Assembly: GCF_002920615.1 (NCBI RefSeq)
Contig: NZ_PQSU01000004.1
Coordinates: 124,001 to 188,000, forward strand
DNA length: 64,000 nt
DNA from: Streptomyces sp. Ru62
Lineage (GTDB): Bacteria; Actinomycetota; Actinomycetes; Streptomycetales; Streptomycetaceae
Direction of reading: 5' to 3'
Shown: in pieces, positions 16,553 through 24,788 of the stretch
Position numbering within the stretch: the first letter of the stretch is position 1
Layout of the letters: each line of letters starts with the position of its first letter
The notes under the pieces: generated by a model
Databases searched by the model: none
What the model was told of the DNA's origin: nothing
Seen by the model: only the letters and a program-made list of their open reading frames with translations
Translations under genes and position numbers: made by a program

Positions 16553-17378
16553 CGCCCTGGTGCGGGCCGGGCGGGCGCTGCGGCTGGTGCTGCTGATCGC
16601 GCTCGCCCTGCTCTTCCTGATCCCCTTCTACCTGCTCGTGCGCAACGGGCTGGCCAGTGAGAAGGACATCACCTCCCCCGAGTGGACCTTCTTCCCCCGC
16701 GAGGTGCGGTGGGGGAACGTCGGCGAACTGTTCGGTGATCCGTCCGTGCCCTTCGCCCGGTCCCTGCTCAACTCCGCGCTGATCGCCGTCGCCACCACCC
16801 TCGGCACCCTGTTCCTCGCCTCCCTCGCGGGCTACGGCCTCGCCCGCATCCCCTACCGCCACGCGAACAAGGTCTTCTACGCCATCCTGGGCACCCTGCT
16901 GGTCCCGGCGGCCGTCACCTTCGTGCCCAGCTTCGTGCTGGTGTCGTCGCTGGGCTGGGTCTCCACGCTGCGCGGACTGATCGTGCCGACCCTGTTCCCG
17001 GCCTTCGCCTGCTTCGTCTTCCGGCAGTACTTCCTCGGCTTCCCCCGTGAGCTGGAGGACGCGGCGCAGGTGGACGGGCTCGGGTACTGGCGGACGTACT
17101 GGCTCGTCGTCGTACCCAACGCCCGTCCGGTGTTCGCGGCCGTGGGGACCATCGTGTTCCTCGGCGCGTGGAACTCCTTCCTGTGGCCGCTGGTGATCGG
17201 GCAGGACCAGAGCGCCTGGACGGTGCAGGTGGCCCTGTCCTCGTTCACCACCGCCCAGGTCGTACGGCTGCACGAGCTGTTCGTCGCGGCGGCCGTGTCC
17301 ATCCTGCCGTTGCTCCTGGTGTTCCTGTGCTTCCAGCGGTGGATCGTGGCCGGGGTGGAGCGGTCCGGGATCGACTGA
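16545..17378 (+). CDS. Sugar ABC transporter permease (MalG-like)
   Basis: The 277-aa partner permease has six helices and the EAA motif EDAAQVDGLGYWRTYWLVV before VPNARP. It starts inside the end of the previous gene, so the two are translationally coupled. The C-terminus RWIVAGVERSGID resembles MalG-type ends. With the binding protein and the other permease it makes a carbohydrate importer; the sugar cannot be read from sequence. Confidence 0.93.
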   Translation: MDDALVRAGRALRLVLLIALALLFLIPFYLLVRNGLASEKDITSPEWTFFPREVRWGNVGELFGDPSVPFARSLLNSALIAVATTLGTLFLASLAGYGLARIPYRHANKVFYAILGTLLVPAAVTFVPSFVLVSSLGWVSTLRGLIVPTLFPAFACFVFRQYFLGFPRELEDAAQVDGLGYWRTYWLVVVPNARPVFAAVGTIVFLGAWNSFLWPLVIGQDQSAWTVQVALSSFTTAQVVRLHELFVAAAVSILPLLLVFLCFQRWIVAGVERSGID

Positions 17379-17390
17379 CGGGAGCGGGGC

Positions 17391-17873
17391 TCAGGCCGTG
17401 GAGCCGCCGTCGACCACCAGGCCTCGGTCTCCCCGTCCCGGACGACATGTCCGTGGCGGTGGGACCGGGGCGCCGTCGGCGATGTGGCGATCTCGGCCTG
17501 GAGGGCGAGGAGGACACCGGTGACGTTGATGTCGAGCATCCGGCCACTCCTCCTCGGCCAGGTCGCCCACCGCCCGCCCCCGGCCCTCCAGTACCCCGGC
17601 GTTGTTCACGGCCACGTCCAGCGAGCCGAACCGGTCCACGGCGGTGTCCACCAGGGCCCGCAGGTCGTCGGCGCGGGAGACGTCGGCGGTGACGGCGAGG
17701 CCCTTGCCGCCCCCCGGCCTCGATCAGCGCCACGGTCTCGTCCAGCGGTCCCGGCGCCGGCCGGCGACGACGACCCGGGCGCCCTCCCGGGCCAGGGCGA
17801 GGGCCACCCCGCGGCCGATGCCGGATCCGGCGCCGGTGACGAGGGCGGTCCGGCCGGAGAAGCGGTGCGTCAT
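17391..17873 (-). pseudogene. Dead short-chain dehydrogenase (SDR)
   Basis: From ATG 17873 the minus strand reads [20 protein letters not shown], the SDR cofactor-binding TGxxxGxG motif, then GARVVVAGR. After a frame change it reads GLAVTADVSRADDLRALVD and DVAVNNAGVLEGRG (the NNAG motif), then in another frame MLDINVTGVLLALQAEI, and finally GLVVDGGSTA at the end. The segment that should hold the catalytic Ser and YxxxK is missing. So there are at least two frameshifts and an internal deletion. The gene pairs with the TetR remnant upstream. Confidence 0.8.
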
Positions 17874-17890
17874 GGTGAGGTTCCCTTTTC

Positions 17891-17907
17891 CTGACCGATC
17901 GGTTCAG
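17891..17907. promoter_or_regulatory. TetR-type palindrome left from the dead SDR/TetR pair
   Basis: CTGACCGATCGGTTCAG is a near-perfect palindrome (ACCGATCGGT core) of the kind bound by TetR repressors. It lies between the SDR pseudogene start and the TetR remnant, overlapping the remnant's stop codon. Confidence 0.55.
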
Positions 17908-18040
17908 TTTGAGGGGGAAGGGGCCTGCTCCGCCGCGTCCCGGACCCTGGCCGGGTCAGGACCGCGCCGCCAGAACAGCTCCAGGGCTGACTGGAGCGCC
18001 GCGTCGGGGTGAGCGGGGAAGGGGCGCGCCCGTGGAGGCG
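17904..18040 (-). pseudogene. Truncated TetR-family regulator remnant
   Basis: The minus strand reads HPDAALQSALELFWRRG, the typical first helix of a TetR DNA-binding domain, then joins directly to DPARVRDAAEQAPSPSN and a stop at 17904. Helix-turn-helix and ligand domain are gone, so only the two ends remain after a large deletion. Confidence 0.55.
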
Positions 18041-18080
18041 CCCGCGCGCCCTGCGCCCCCCGGTGGCAGCATGGAAGACC

Positions 18081-19064
18081 ATGCGTGCCGCGTACATCCA
18101 GGAGCTCGGTCCCCCGGACGTCATCCGGTACGGCGAGCTGCCCGCGCCCCGCCCCGGCCCGACCGACGTCCTGGTGGACGTGCTCGCCACCGCAGTGGAC
18201 CCGGTGGACGCCTACGTCCGGTCGGGGGTGTTCCGTACGGCCGTGGACTTCCCGTTCGTCATCGGCCGTGACCTGGTGGGCACCGTCGCCGGGACGGGAC
18301 CCGGCGTGACCGGTTTCCGGGCCGGCGACCGCGTGTGGTGCAACAGCCTCGGGCACGAGGGACGGCAGGGCGCGGCCGCCGAGCAGGCGGTGGTGGCGGC
18401 CGACCGGCTCTACCCCTTGCCCGACGGTGTCGACCCGGACCTCGCCGTGGCCGCGCTGCACCCGGCCGCCACCGCGTACCTCGCCCTGTTCGTCCACGGC
18501 CGCCTGCGCCTCGGCGAGACCGTGCTGGTCGCGGGTGCCGCGGGTAACGTGGGCAGCGCCCTGATGGCGTTCGCGGCGCGGGCGGGGGCCCGGGTCCTCG
18601 CCACGGCCGGCGCACGGGACGCCGGGTACTGCGCCGGGGCGGGCGCGGCCGAGGTGTTCGACTACCGCGACCCGGAGCTGACCGGGAAGATCCGCCGGGC
18701 GGCGCCGGCCGGTGTCGACGTGTACGTGGACACGGCGGGCGTGAACGATCTGGAGACCTCGGTCGGTCTGCTCGCCCGCCGCGGCCGGGTGGTGCTGCTC
18801 GCCGGTGCCGGCACCCGGCCCGTGCTGCCCGCCGGACCGCTGTACATGAACGACTGCTCCGTCGTGGGCTTCGTCATCTCGCACGCGACGACCGTCGAAC
18901 TCGCCGCCGCCGCGACCGCCGTCAACGACCTGCTGGGGCAGGGCCTGCTGCGCCCCCGGAGCGTCGAGGTGCTCCCGCTGGGCGCCGCCGCCGAGGCGCA
19001 CGCGCGGATGGAGAGCGGGGAGCTGCGGGGCCGCCGGGTCGTGCTGCGCACGGACCTGACCTGA
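18081..19064 (+). CDS. NADPH:quinone oxidoreductase, zinc-free MDR family
   Basis: The 327-aa protein has the QOR-type GroES-like N-terminal domain (MRAAYIQELGPPDVIRYGEL, DPVDAYVRSGVF, GRDLVGTVAGTG) and a Rossmann domain with VLVAGAAGNVGSALM as the NADPH-binding motif (about 150-165). The zinc-ligand cysteines of alcohol dehydrogenases are absent, as expected for quinone reductases. ATG at 18081 starts exactly at the family start; GGAAG lies just upstream. Upstream in-frame codons overlap the TetR remnant and are not used. The gene is alone on its strand. Confidence 0.88.
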   Translation: MRAAYIQELGPPDVIRYGELPAPRPGPTDVLVDVLATAVDPVDAYVRSGVFRTAVDFPFVIGRDLVGTVAGTGPGVTGFRAGDRVWCNSLGHEGRQGAAAEQAVVAADRLYPLPDGVDPDLAVAALHPAATAYLALFVHGRLRLGETVLVAGAAGNVGSALMAFAARAGARVLATAGARDAGYCAGAGAAEVFDYRDPELTGKIRRAAPAGVDVYVDTAGVNDLETSVGLLARRGRVVLLAGAGTRPVLPAGPLYMNDCSVVGFVISHATTVELAAAATAVNDLLGQGLLRPRSVEVLPLGAAAEAHARMESGELRGRRVVLRTDLT

Positions 19065-19101
19065 GCCGAGGCCCGCGGCCCGGTCCGCACCCCGCCCCTC
19101 C

Positions 19102-19452
19102 CTACAGCGCCCGCACCTCGTACGCGCTCACCCGCACCGAATCGTCGTCCAGGCACTCACCGGTGACCAGGTCGAAGCGCTGCTTCAGCAGCGGGGACGC
19201 CACGAAGGGGCGGCCCTGGTGGGTGCCGGTCAGGCCGCGGGACAGGACGGCCGCGCCGGTGAAGGGGTCGCGGTTGTCGACGGCGTACAGCCGGTCCGCG
19301 CGGTCGCGGAAGAGGGCCACCTGGCGGCCGTCCGGCAGCAGGGCCGCCACTCCGCGGCCCGGGACCAGCAGGCTCAGGTCGCAGACCGTGAACCAGCCGT
19401 CCGCGAGCTGGAGCTGGACCTTCAGGTCGGTCGTCTCAACTGCCAGGGTCAT
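19102..19452 (-). CDS. nirD: Nitrite reductase (NADH) small subunit
   Basis: The 116-aa protein is a NirD-type Rieske-fold subunit. It has WFTVCDLSLLVPGRGVAALL, the RQVALFRDRADRLYAVDN strand pattern and the C-terminal FDLVTGECLDD. As in other NirD proteins the Cys/His pairs of true Rieske proteins are not complete. It works with NirB to reduce nitrite to ammonium in the cytoplasm. Its ATG overlaps the stop of nirB (ATGA), so it is the third gene of a coupled operon. Confidence 0.93.
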   Translation of the reverse strand: MTLAVETTDLKVQLQLADGWFTVCDLSLLVPGRGVAALLPDGRQVALFRDRADRLYAVDNRDPFTGAAVLSRGLTGTHQGRPFVASPLLKQRFDLVTGECLDDDSVRVSAYEVRAL

Positions 19453-22058
19453 CGCTGGGCGCTTCCTTCCAGGACGTCGTCGGCGGGCCGCAGGCCGATG
19501 TTCAGCAGCGGCAGGTCGGGCTTGATCTGGTCGCGCTCGGGGACGAAGGAGACCACCGGGTCCGGGGTGTCCGGGGCGTTCACGAAGGACACGAACCGGG
19601 CCAGCTTCTCGGGGTCGTTGACCGTCTCCGCCCACTCGTCGCGGTAGTGCGCGACGTGCGCCCGCATCAGCTGCTCCAGCTCGTCGCAGATGCCGAGCGA
19701 GTCGTGCACCACCACGTCCCGTACGTGCTCCAGGCCCCCCGGGATGCGCTCCAGCCAGGTGCTGGTGCGCTCCAGACGGTCGGCCGTACGGATGTAGAAC
19801 ATGAGGAACCGGTCGATCAGCCGGACCAGTTCGGCGTCGGACAGGTCCTGGGCCAGCAGGTCGGCGTGGCGCGGGGTGGCGCCGCCGTTGCCGCCGACGT
19901 ACAGGTTCCAGCCGCCCGAGGTGGCGATCACCCCGAAGTCCTTGGACTGGGCCTCGGCGCACTCGCGGGCGCACCCGGACACCGCAGACTTCAGCTTGTG
20001 CGGGGACCTGAGGCCCCGGTAGCGCAGCTCCAGGTCGATCGCCATCCGGACCGAGTCCTGCACGCCGTAGCGGCACCAGGTGGAGCCCACACAGGACTTC
20101 ACCGTGCGCAGCGACTTGCCGTAGGCGTGGCCGGACTCGAAGCCGGCGTCCACCAGCCGGGCCCAGATCAGCGGCAGCTGTTCGACGCGGGCGCCGAACA
20201 TGTCGATCCGCTGGCCACCGGTGATCTTCGTGTAGAGGCCGAAGTCCCGGGCGATCTCGCCGATCACGATCAGCTTCTCGGGTGCGATCTCCCCGCCGGG
20301 GATGCGCGGCACCACCGAGTACGAGCCGTTCTTCTGGAGGTTGGCGAGGAAGTGGTCGTTGGTGTCCTGGAGCGCGGCCTGCTCGCCGTCCAGGACATAG
20401 CCGCTCGCGCCGATCGTCGGGGCGAGGGAGGCGATGATCGAGCCGACGGCCGGCTTGCACACCTCGCAGCCGTCCCCGCCCCGGGCGGCCTCGCGGCCGT
20501 GGCGGTCCAGCAGTTCCCGGTACGACGTGATGCGCAGGGCCAGGACGATCTCGTACAGCTCCTCACGGGTCTGGGAGAAGCAGCCGCACAGGCCCTTGTC
20601 GACCTCGACACCGGACGCCTCCAGCTCGGCGTCGACCAACTGGCCCAGCACCTTCACGCAACTGCCGCACGTGGTCCCGGCCTTGGTGCACTTCTTCACC
20701 TCGGGCACCGTGGTGCACCTGTGCTCGGTGACCGCCTCGCGGATCGTGCCCTTGCGGACGTTGTTGCAGGAGCAGATGATCGCGTCGTCCGGCAGCGCGG
20801 CCGGGCCGAGCTGCGCCCCCGAGTCGGCTCCGGCGGGCAGGACGAGTGACTCGGGGGAGACGGGCGGCACCGAGCCGGTGAGCGCGCGCAGGGTGCCGTA
20901 CGCCTCCGCGTCGCCGACCAGGATGCCGCCGAGCAGTGTGCCGTCCGCGCCGATGACCAGCTTCTTGTACAGGCCGGCGCGGGAGTCGGAGTAGACGACG
21001 TCCAGGCAGTTCTCGGTGGTGCCGTGCGCGTCGCCGAAGGAGGCCACGTCCACACCGAGCAGCTTCAGCTTGGTGGACAGGTCGGCACCGGTGAAGGAGG
21101 CCTCGTCGGCCGCGATGGTCGCGGCGGCCGTCTCCGCCTGCTCGTAGCCCGGTGCCACCAGGCCGTAGACCCGGCCGTCGGCGGCCAGCGCGCACTCGCC
21201 GATCGCGAACACGTGCGGGTCGGAGACGGTCCGGCACTGCTCGTCCACCGTGATGCCGCCGCGCTCGCCGACCGTCAGGCCCGCGTCGCGGGCCAGCTGG
21301 TCGCGGGGGCGGACACCGGCGCTGAACACCACCATGTCGGTGGCGAGTTCGGATCCGTCGGACAGCTTCATGCCGGTGACGGCACCGGAGTCGTCCGTCA
21401 CGATCTCCTGGGTGCCCACACCGGTGTGGACGGTCAGGCCCATGTCCCGGATGGTCCGCAGCAGGGCCGCGCCACCGCCGTCGTCGACCTGCACCGGCAT
21501 CAGCCGCGGCGCGAACTCCACGATGTGGGCGTCGATCCCGAGCCCCTTGAGCGCGCCGGCGGCCTCCAGACCGAGCAGACCCCCGCCGACCACGGCACCC
21601 GTCGTCGCCCGGGTCTTCGCGTACTCCTCGATCGCCAGCACATCCTCGATGGTCCGGTACACGAAGCAGCCCGTGGCGTCCTTGTTAGGCACCGGCGGCA
21701 CGAACGGGTAGGAGCCGGTGGCCAGCACGAGGACGTCGTAGTCCACGACCAGACCCGAGCGGGCGGTCACGGTGCGCGCCTCGCGGTCGATCGTCTCCGC
21801 CGGGTCGCCGAGGTGCAGCTCGATGCCGTGGTCCTTGATGAACTCCATGTCGGTCATGGAGAGGTCCTCGGGCGTCCTGCCGGAGAAGTACGAGGTGAGC
21901 TGGACGCGGTCGTAGGCCGGACGCGGCTCCTCGCACAGCACGACCACGCGGTGCGTGGCGGTCAGGCCGCGCTCGGCGAGCGCTTCGAGGAAGCGCTGGC
22001 CGACCATGCCGTGGCCGACGAGCACGATCGTGGGGGTGGCCCCCAGGGTGGCGGTCAT
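19449..22058 (-). CDS. nirB: Nitrite reductase (NADH) large subunit
   Basis: The 869-aa protein has the full NirB layout. An N-terminal FAD/NADH domain (about 1-400) has VLVGHGMVGQRF and GAVVGGGLLGLEAAGAL. Next is a BFD-type [2Fe-2S] region (CSCNNVRKGTI, then CTKAGTTCGSC) and a second Cys cluster (CGCF, CEVCKP). The C-terminal sulfite/nitrite reductase domain carries the siroheme/[4Fe-4S] ligands CVGSTWC and CARECAE. It reduces nitrite with six electrons from NADH. It starts three bases before the upstream NirB-like gene ends and overlaps nirD. The CbiX-type chelatase at 32740 may supply siroheme. Confidence 0.96.
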   Translation of the reverse strand: MTATLGATPTIVLVGHGMVGQRFLEALAERGLTATHRVVVLCEEPRPAYDRVQLTSYFSGRTPEDLSMTDMEFIKDHGIELHLGDPAETIDREARTVTARSGLVVDYDVLVLATGSYPFVPPVPNKDATGCFVYRTIEDVLAIEEYAKTRATTGAVVGGGLLGLEAAGALKGLGIDAHIVEFAPRLMPVQVDDGGGAALLRTIRDMGLTVHTGVGTQEIVTDDSGAVTGMKLSDGSELATDMVVFSAGVRPRDQLARDAGLTVGERGGITVDEQCRTVSDPHVFAIGECALAADGRVYGLVAPGYEQAETAAATIAADEASFTGADLSTKLKLLGVDVASFGDAHGTTENCLDVVYSDSRAGLYKKLVIGADGTLLGGILVGDAEAYGTLRALTGSVPPVSPESLVLPAGADSGAQLGPAALPDDAIICSCNNVRKGTIREAVTEHRCTTVPEVKKCTKAGTTCGSCVKVLGQLVDAELEASGVEVDKGLCGCFSQTREELYEIVLALRITSYRELLDRHGREAARGGDGCEVCKPAVGSIIASLAPTIGASGYVLDGEQAALQDTNDHFLANLQKNGSYSVVPRIPGGEIAPEKLIVIGEIARDFGLYTKITGGQRIDMFGARVEQLPLIWARLVDAGFESGHAYGKSLRTVKSCVGSTWCRYGVQDSVRMAIDLELRYRGLRSPHKLKSAVSGCARECAEAQSKDFGVIATSGGWNLYVGGNGGATPRHADLLAQDLSDAELVRLIDRFLMFYIRTADRLERTSTWLERIPGGLEHVRDVVVHDSLGICDELEQLMRAHVAHYRDEWAETVNDPEKLARFVSFVNAPDTPDPVVSFVPERDQIKPDLPLLNIGLRPADDVLEGSAQR

Positions 22059-23273
22059 TCAGGAGCCTCCATCGTTGGTGAGCAGGTGGAGCAGGGGGCC
22101 GTCGTCGGGGAGCGGCTCGGCTCCCTCCCAGGCGCGGGCGAGCGCGCCGACGGTGCCGAGTTCGCCGACGAGGACCCCGCCGACCAGGCGGTCGTCGCGG
22201 ACGACGACCTTGCGGTAGGTGCCGCGGGTGGCGTCGGCGATCCGCACGACGTCGTCGCCCGGGCGGGGCTCGGTCTCGCCGAACGCGGCGAGGTCGAAGG
22301 GGGAGTCGGGACCGGTGAGGGTCAGCCGGGTCAGGGAGCGGGTGCCGGTGTAGCGGGCACCGGCGTCGCCTGCCAGCAGCTCGGCGAGCGCGTCGGCCTG
22401 TTCCAGGGCCGGGGCGGCCAGGCCGTAGACCGTGCCGTCGTGCTGGGCGCAGTCGCCGATGGCGTGGATGTGCGGGTCGGAGGTGCGCAGCTCGTCGTCT
22501 ACGAGGACGCCCTTGCGGACGGCGAGGCCGGCCTGCTCGGCGAGACCCGTGCGGGGCCGTACCCCGCAGGCGAGGACCACGAGGTCGGCGTCGAGCGCGT
22601 ACCCGTCGGCCATCTCCACCGAGCGGACCGCGCCGGCGACGCAGCGCACGTCCCGCACCCGGCACTCGGTGTGCACCTCGACGCCCAGCTCGGTCAGGTG
22701 CCGCAGCACCAGCCGGGAGGCGTCCGGGTCGAGCTGGCGCTCCATGAGCCGCTCGGCCTGCTGCGCGAGTACCACCTGGGCGCCGCGGACGGCGAGCGCG
22801 CGGGCCGCGGAGACGCCGAGCAGCCCGCCGCCGATGACGACCGCCCGCACCCCGGGCCGCACGGCCTCGGCGAGGCCCAGGCAGTCGTCCATGGTGCGGA
22901 ACGCGTGGACGCCCTCGGGGAGCTGGTGGTCGGGGCCGAACAGGCCGCGCAGCGGGGGCAGCACCGGGTTGGAGCCGGTGGCCAGCACCAGCGTGTCGTA
23001 TGCGATCGACGTGCCGTCGGCGCAGGCGAGGGTCCGGGCGGCCCGGTCGATGCCGGTGACCCGGGTGCGCAGCAGGCCGGCGGGCGGCGGGAGGGCGATC
23101 ACCTCCGGGGCGTACCGGCCGGCCAGTACCTCGGCCAGCAGCACCCGGTTGTACGGCGCGTGTTCCTCCTCGCCGACGAGCAGCGCGGGCGTGCCCAGCT
23201 CGCCGAGCCGCCGGGCGAGCCGCACGCCCGCGAGGCCGGCGCCGATCACCACCACACGCGTATTCGAGGTCAT
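22059..23273 (-). CDS. NirB-like FAD-dependent oxidoreductase
   Basis: The 404-aa protein resembles the flavin half of NirB and ends where the [2Fe-2S] and siroheme domains would start. It has VVVIGAGLAGVRLARRL at the N-terminus (FAD), AVVIGGGLLGVSAARAL in the middle (NAD(P)H) and HIHAIGDCAQHDG (flavin-contacting Asp). It is the first gene of the nir operon, and its stop abuts the nirB start. A role in passing electrons to nitrite or nitrate reductase is likely. In S. coelicolor the equivalent position is, as I recall, annotated as a second nirB. Confidence 0.88.
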   Translation of the reverse strand: MTSNTRVVVIGAGLAGVRLARRLGELGTPALLVGEEEHAPYNRVLLAEVLAGRYAPEVIALPPPAGLLRTRVTGIDRAARTLACADGTSIAYDTLVLATGSNPVLPPLRGLFGPDHQLPEGVHAFRTMDDCLGLAEAVRPGVRAVVIGGGLLGVSAARALAVRGAQVVLAQQAERLMERQLDPDASRLVLRHLTELGVEVHTECRVRDVRCVAGAVRSVEMADGYALDADLVVLACGVRPRTGLAEQAGLAVRKGVLVDDELRTSDPHIHAIGDCAQHDGTVYGLAAPALEQADALAELLAGDAGARYTGTRSLTRLTLTGPDSPFDLAAFGETEPRPGDDVVRIADATRGTYRKVVVRDDRLVGGVLVGELGTVGALARAWEGAEPLPDDGPLLHLLTNDGGS

Positions 23274-23295
23274 GTCCCGAGCGTGCGGCCCCGAC

Positions 23296-23333
23296 GTTAC
23301 CCGGCAGCATCACGTCTGTTTCCCGGGAGGAAC
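23296..23333 (-). promoter_or_regulatory. GlnR-type box upstream of the nir operon
   Basis: Read on the minus strand the site is GTTCC-n6-GAAAC-n6-GATGC-n6-GTAAC, four pentamers at exact 11-base spacing. The known GlnR consensus is gTnAC-n6-GaAAC repeated. It ends about 20 bases before the first nir start codon. GlnR control of nirB is established in S. coelicolor. Confidence 0.65.
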
Positions 23334-23449
23334 GCTGCCCTCAGCGGACGGCGGTGGGGGGTGTGAGGGGCCCGCGCAAGGGCGGGGAGGGGGTGTGAGG
23401 CGGGGCCGCCGGGGACCTGGGGGCCGGCCCGGTGGTCGCGAAGCCGCGG

Positions 23450-24337
23450 TCAGCTGGTGCGCAGCAGGTCCACCAGGCCGGTGGTGTCCTCCGTGCCGTG
23501 GCCGTCGGCCAGGCGGCGGCGCATCAGCTCCAGGAACGGGCTGAGCAGGTCCGGGCTCACGCCCTGCTCCCCGGCCGTGCGCAGCAGCGTGTCCGTGCCC
23601 GCCACCTGCATCTCCAGAGTGGAGACCACACCGGTGGTGTAGTCGCCCGACTCCAGCCGTTCGGCCGTCTGGTGTGCCGAGCCGGCCATCGCGTTCAGCC
23701 AGGGCACGAGCAGCGCGGCGAAGTCCCCGGGCGCCACGCCGGTCCCGCGCAGCAGCGCGAACGCGTGCGTGACGCCCGCGAACATGCCGTACATCCCGCT
23801 CAGCAGCGCCACGTCGTGCAGCGCGGCGAGGCCGGGGTCGGTGCCGACGTACTCGGTGCCGGCCGGGACGGCGAGGGTGTCCCGGTGCTCGTCGAACAGG
23901 TCGCGGTGGCCGCTGTAGAGCACGAAGGCACCGGGCGCGCCGATCATCGGCGGTACGGCCATGATCCCGCCGTCCAGGAACCGGGCGCCCCGCTTCTCGG
24001 CCCAGGCGGCGCGCTCCCGGGCGTCGGCGGGGGTGCCGGTGGTGAGGTTCACCAGGTCACGGCCGGCCAGCTCGGCGGAGTCCAGGGCGGTGCCCACCGA
24101 GGCGTCGTCCAGCAGACAGGCCACGACGAGCCGGTTCGCGGCCACCGCCTCCGCCGCGCTCCCCGCCGCCACCGCGCCCTCGGCGGTCAGCGCGGCCGTC
24201 CGTGCGGGCGTGCGGTTCCAGACGGTCAGCGGATGCCCGGCGGCGAGCCAGGCCCGCCCGAGCGCGGTGCCCATCGCACCGGTGCCGAGCAGGGTCAGGG
24301 GGGTACGGGGCGCGGAGGAGAGGGAGGTGTCGGTCAT
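23450..24337 (-). CDS. Imine-reductase-like NAD(P)-dependent oxidoreductase
   Basis: About 295 aa. The N-terminal Rossmann domain begins LTLLGTGAMGTALGRAW (GxGxxG) and is followed by TVWNRTPART, which suggests NADPH binding. The C-terminal all-alpha domain has HDVALLSGMYGMFAGVTHAF. The catalytic Lys of hydroxyacid dehydrogenases (GxxxxxK) is not obvious, which fits imine reductases of the 6PGDH-like family common in Streptomyces. ATG at 24337 is preferred over a GTG 15 bases upstream because the family starts close to the Rossmann motif. It is divergent from an HxlR regulator. Confidence 0.8.
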   Translation of the reverse strand: MTDTSLSSAPRTPLTLLGTGAMGTALGRAWLAAGHPLTVWNRTPARTAALTAEGAVAAGSAAEAVAANRLVVACLLDDASVGTALDSAELAGRDLVNLTTGTPADARERAAWAEKRGARFLDGGIMAVPPMIGAPGAFVLYSGHRDLFDEHRDTLAVPAGTEYVGTDPGLAALHDVALLSGMYGMFAGVTHAFALLRGTGVAPGDFAALLVPWLNAMAGSAHQTAERLESGDYTTGVVSTLEMQVAGTDTLLRTAGEQGVSPDLLSPFLELMRRRLADGHGTEDTTGLVDLLRTS

Positions 24338-24371
24338 GGCGACTACGCTCACCCATGGAACCGCCGCGCAG

Positions 24372-24383
24372 AAGTACGTACTT
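24372..24383. promoter_or_regulatory. Perfect palindrome, likely HxlR operator
   Basis: AAGTACGTACTT is a perfect 12-bp palindrome in the divergent region between the oxidoreductase and the HxlR gene. Its AGTAC arms resemble operators of HxlR/YodB regulators (TACT-n-AGTA type). Confidence 0.55.
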
Positions 24384-24435
24384 GCGAGTGGGTGGTTACC
24401 GGTGGGAAAGCGTGCGGGTCGGAAGGGGGAACACC

Positions 24436-24783
24436 ATGCCGGTGGGACGGCGGCCGGGGGCGTACGTCTGCGGTACCGATGCGGCGATGGACATCATCGA
24501 CGGCAAGTGGAAGGTGTCGATCCTGTGGGCGCTGGGCGAATGCGGCACGTGCCGCTTCGGTGAGCTGCGCCGGCGGCTGCCGGGCGTCACGGAGAAGGTG
24601 CTCGCCGCGCAGCTGCGCGAACTGGAGGCCGACGGCGTCGTGCACCGCGAGGAGTACGACGAGGTGCCGCCGCGCGTCGAGTACTCGCTGACCGAGAGCG
24701 GTACCCAGCTGAACGAGGCGCTGGAGCCACTGGGCACGTGGGGCAGGAGACACGTCCTGGACGCGGCACCGGCGCCGCGCTGA
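24436..24783 (+). CDS. HxlR-family transcriptional regulator
   Basis: The 115-aa protein has the HxlR winged-helix pattern: MDIIDGKWKVSILWALGEC, FGELRRRLPGVTEKVLAAQL, LRELEADGVVHREEYDEVPP and VEYSLTESG. Cys12 (YVCGTD) sits where HxlR/YodB-type redox or aldehyde sensors carry their reactive cysteine. ATG at 24436 has GGGGGA six bases upstream. It is divergent from the imine-reductase-like gene, its likely target. Confidence 0.9.
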   Translation: MPVGRRPGAYVCGTDAAMDIIDGKWKVSILWALGECGTCRFGELRRRLPGVTEKVLAAQLRELEADGVVHREEYDEVPPRVEYSLTESGTQLNEALEPLGTWGRRHVLDAAPAPR

Positions 24784-24788
24784 AGCCG

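Noticed and set aside
19449..23273. nirB and the NirB-like flavoprotein as one split gene
   Set aside because: Each has its own complete FAD and NAD(P)H motifs and start; they are neighbours, not fragments.
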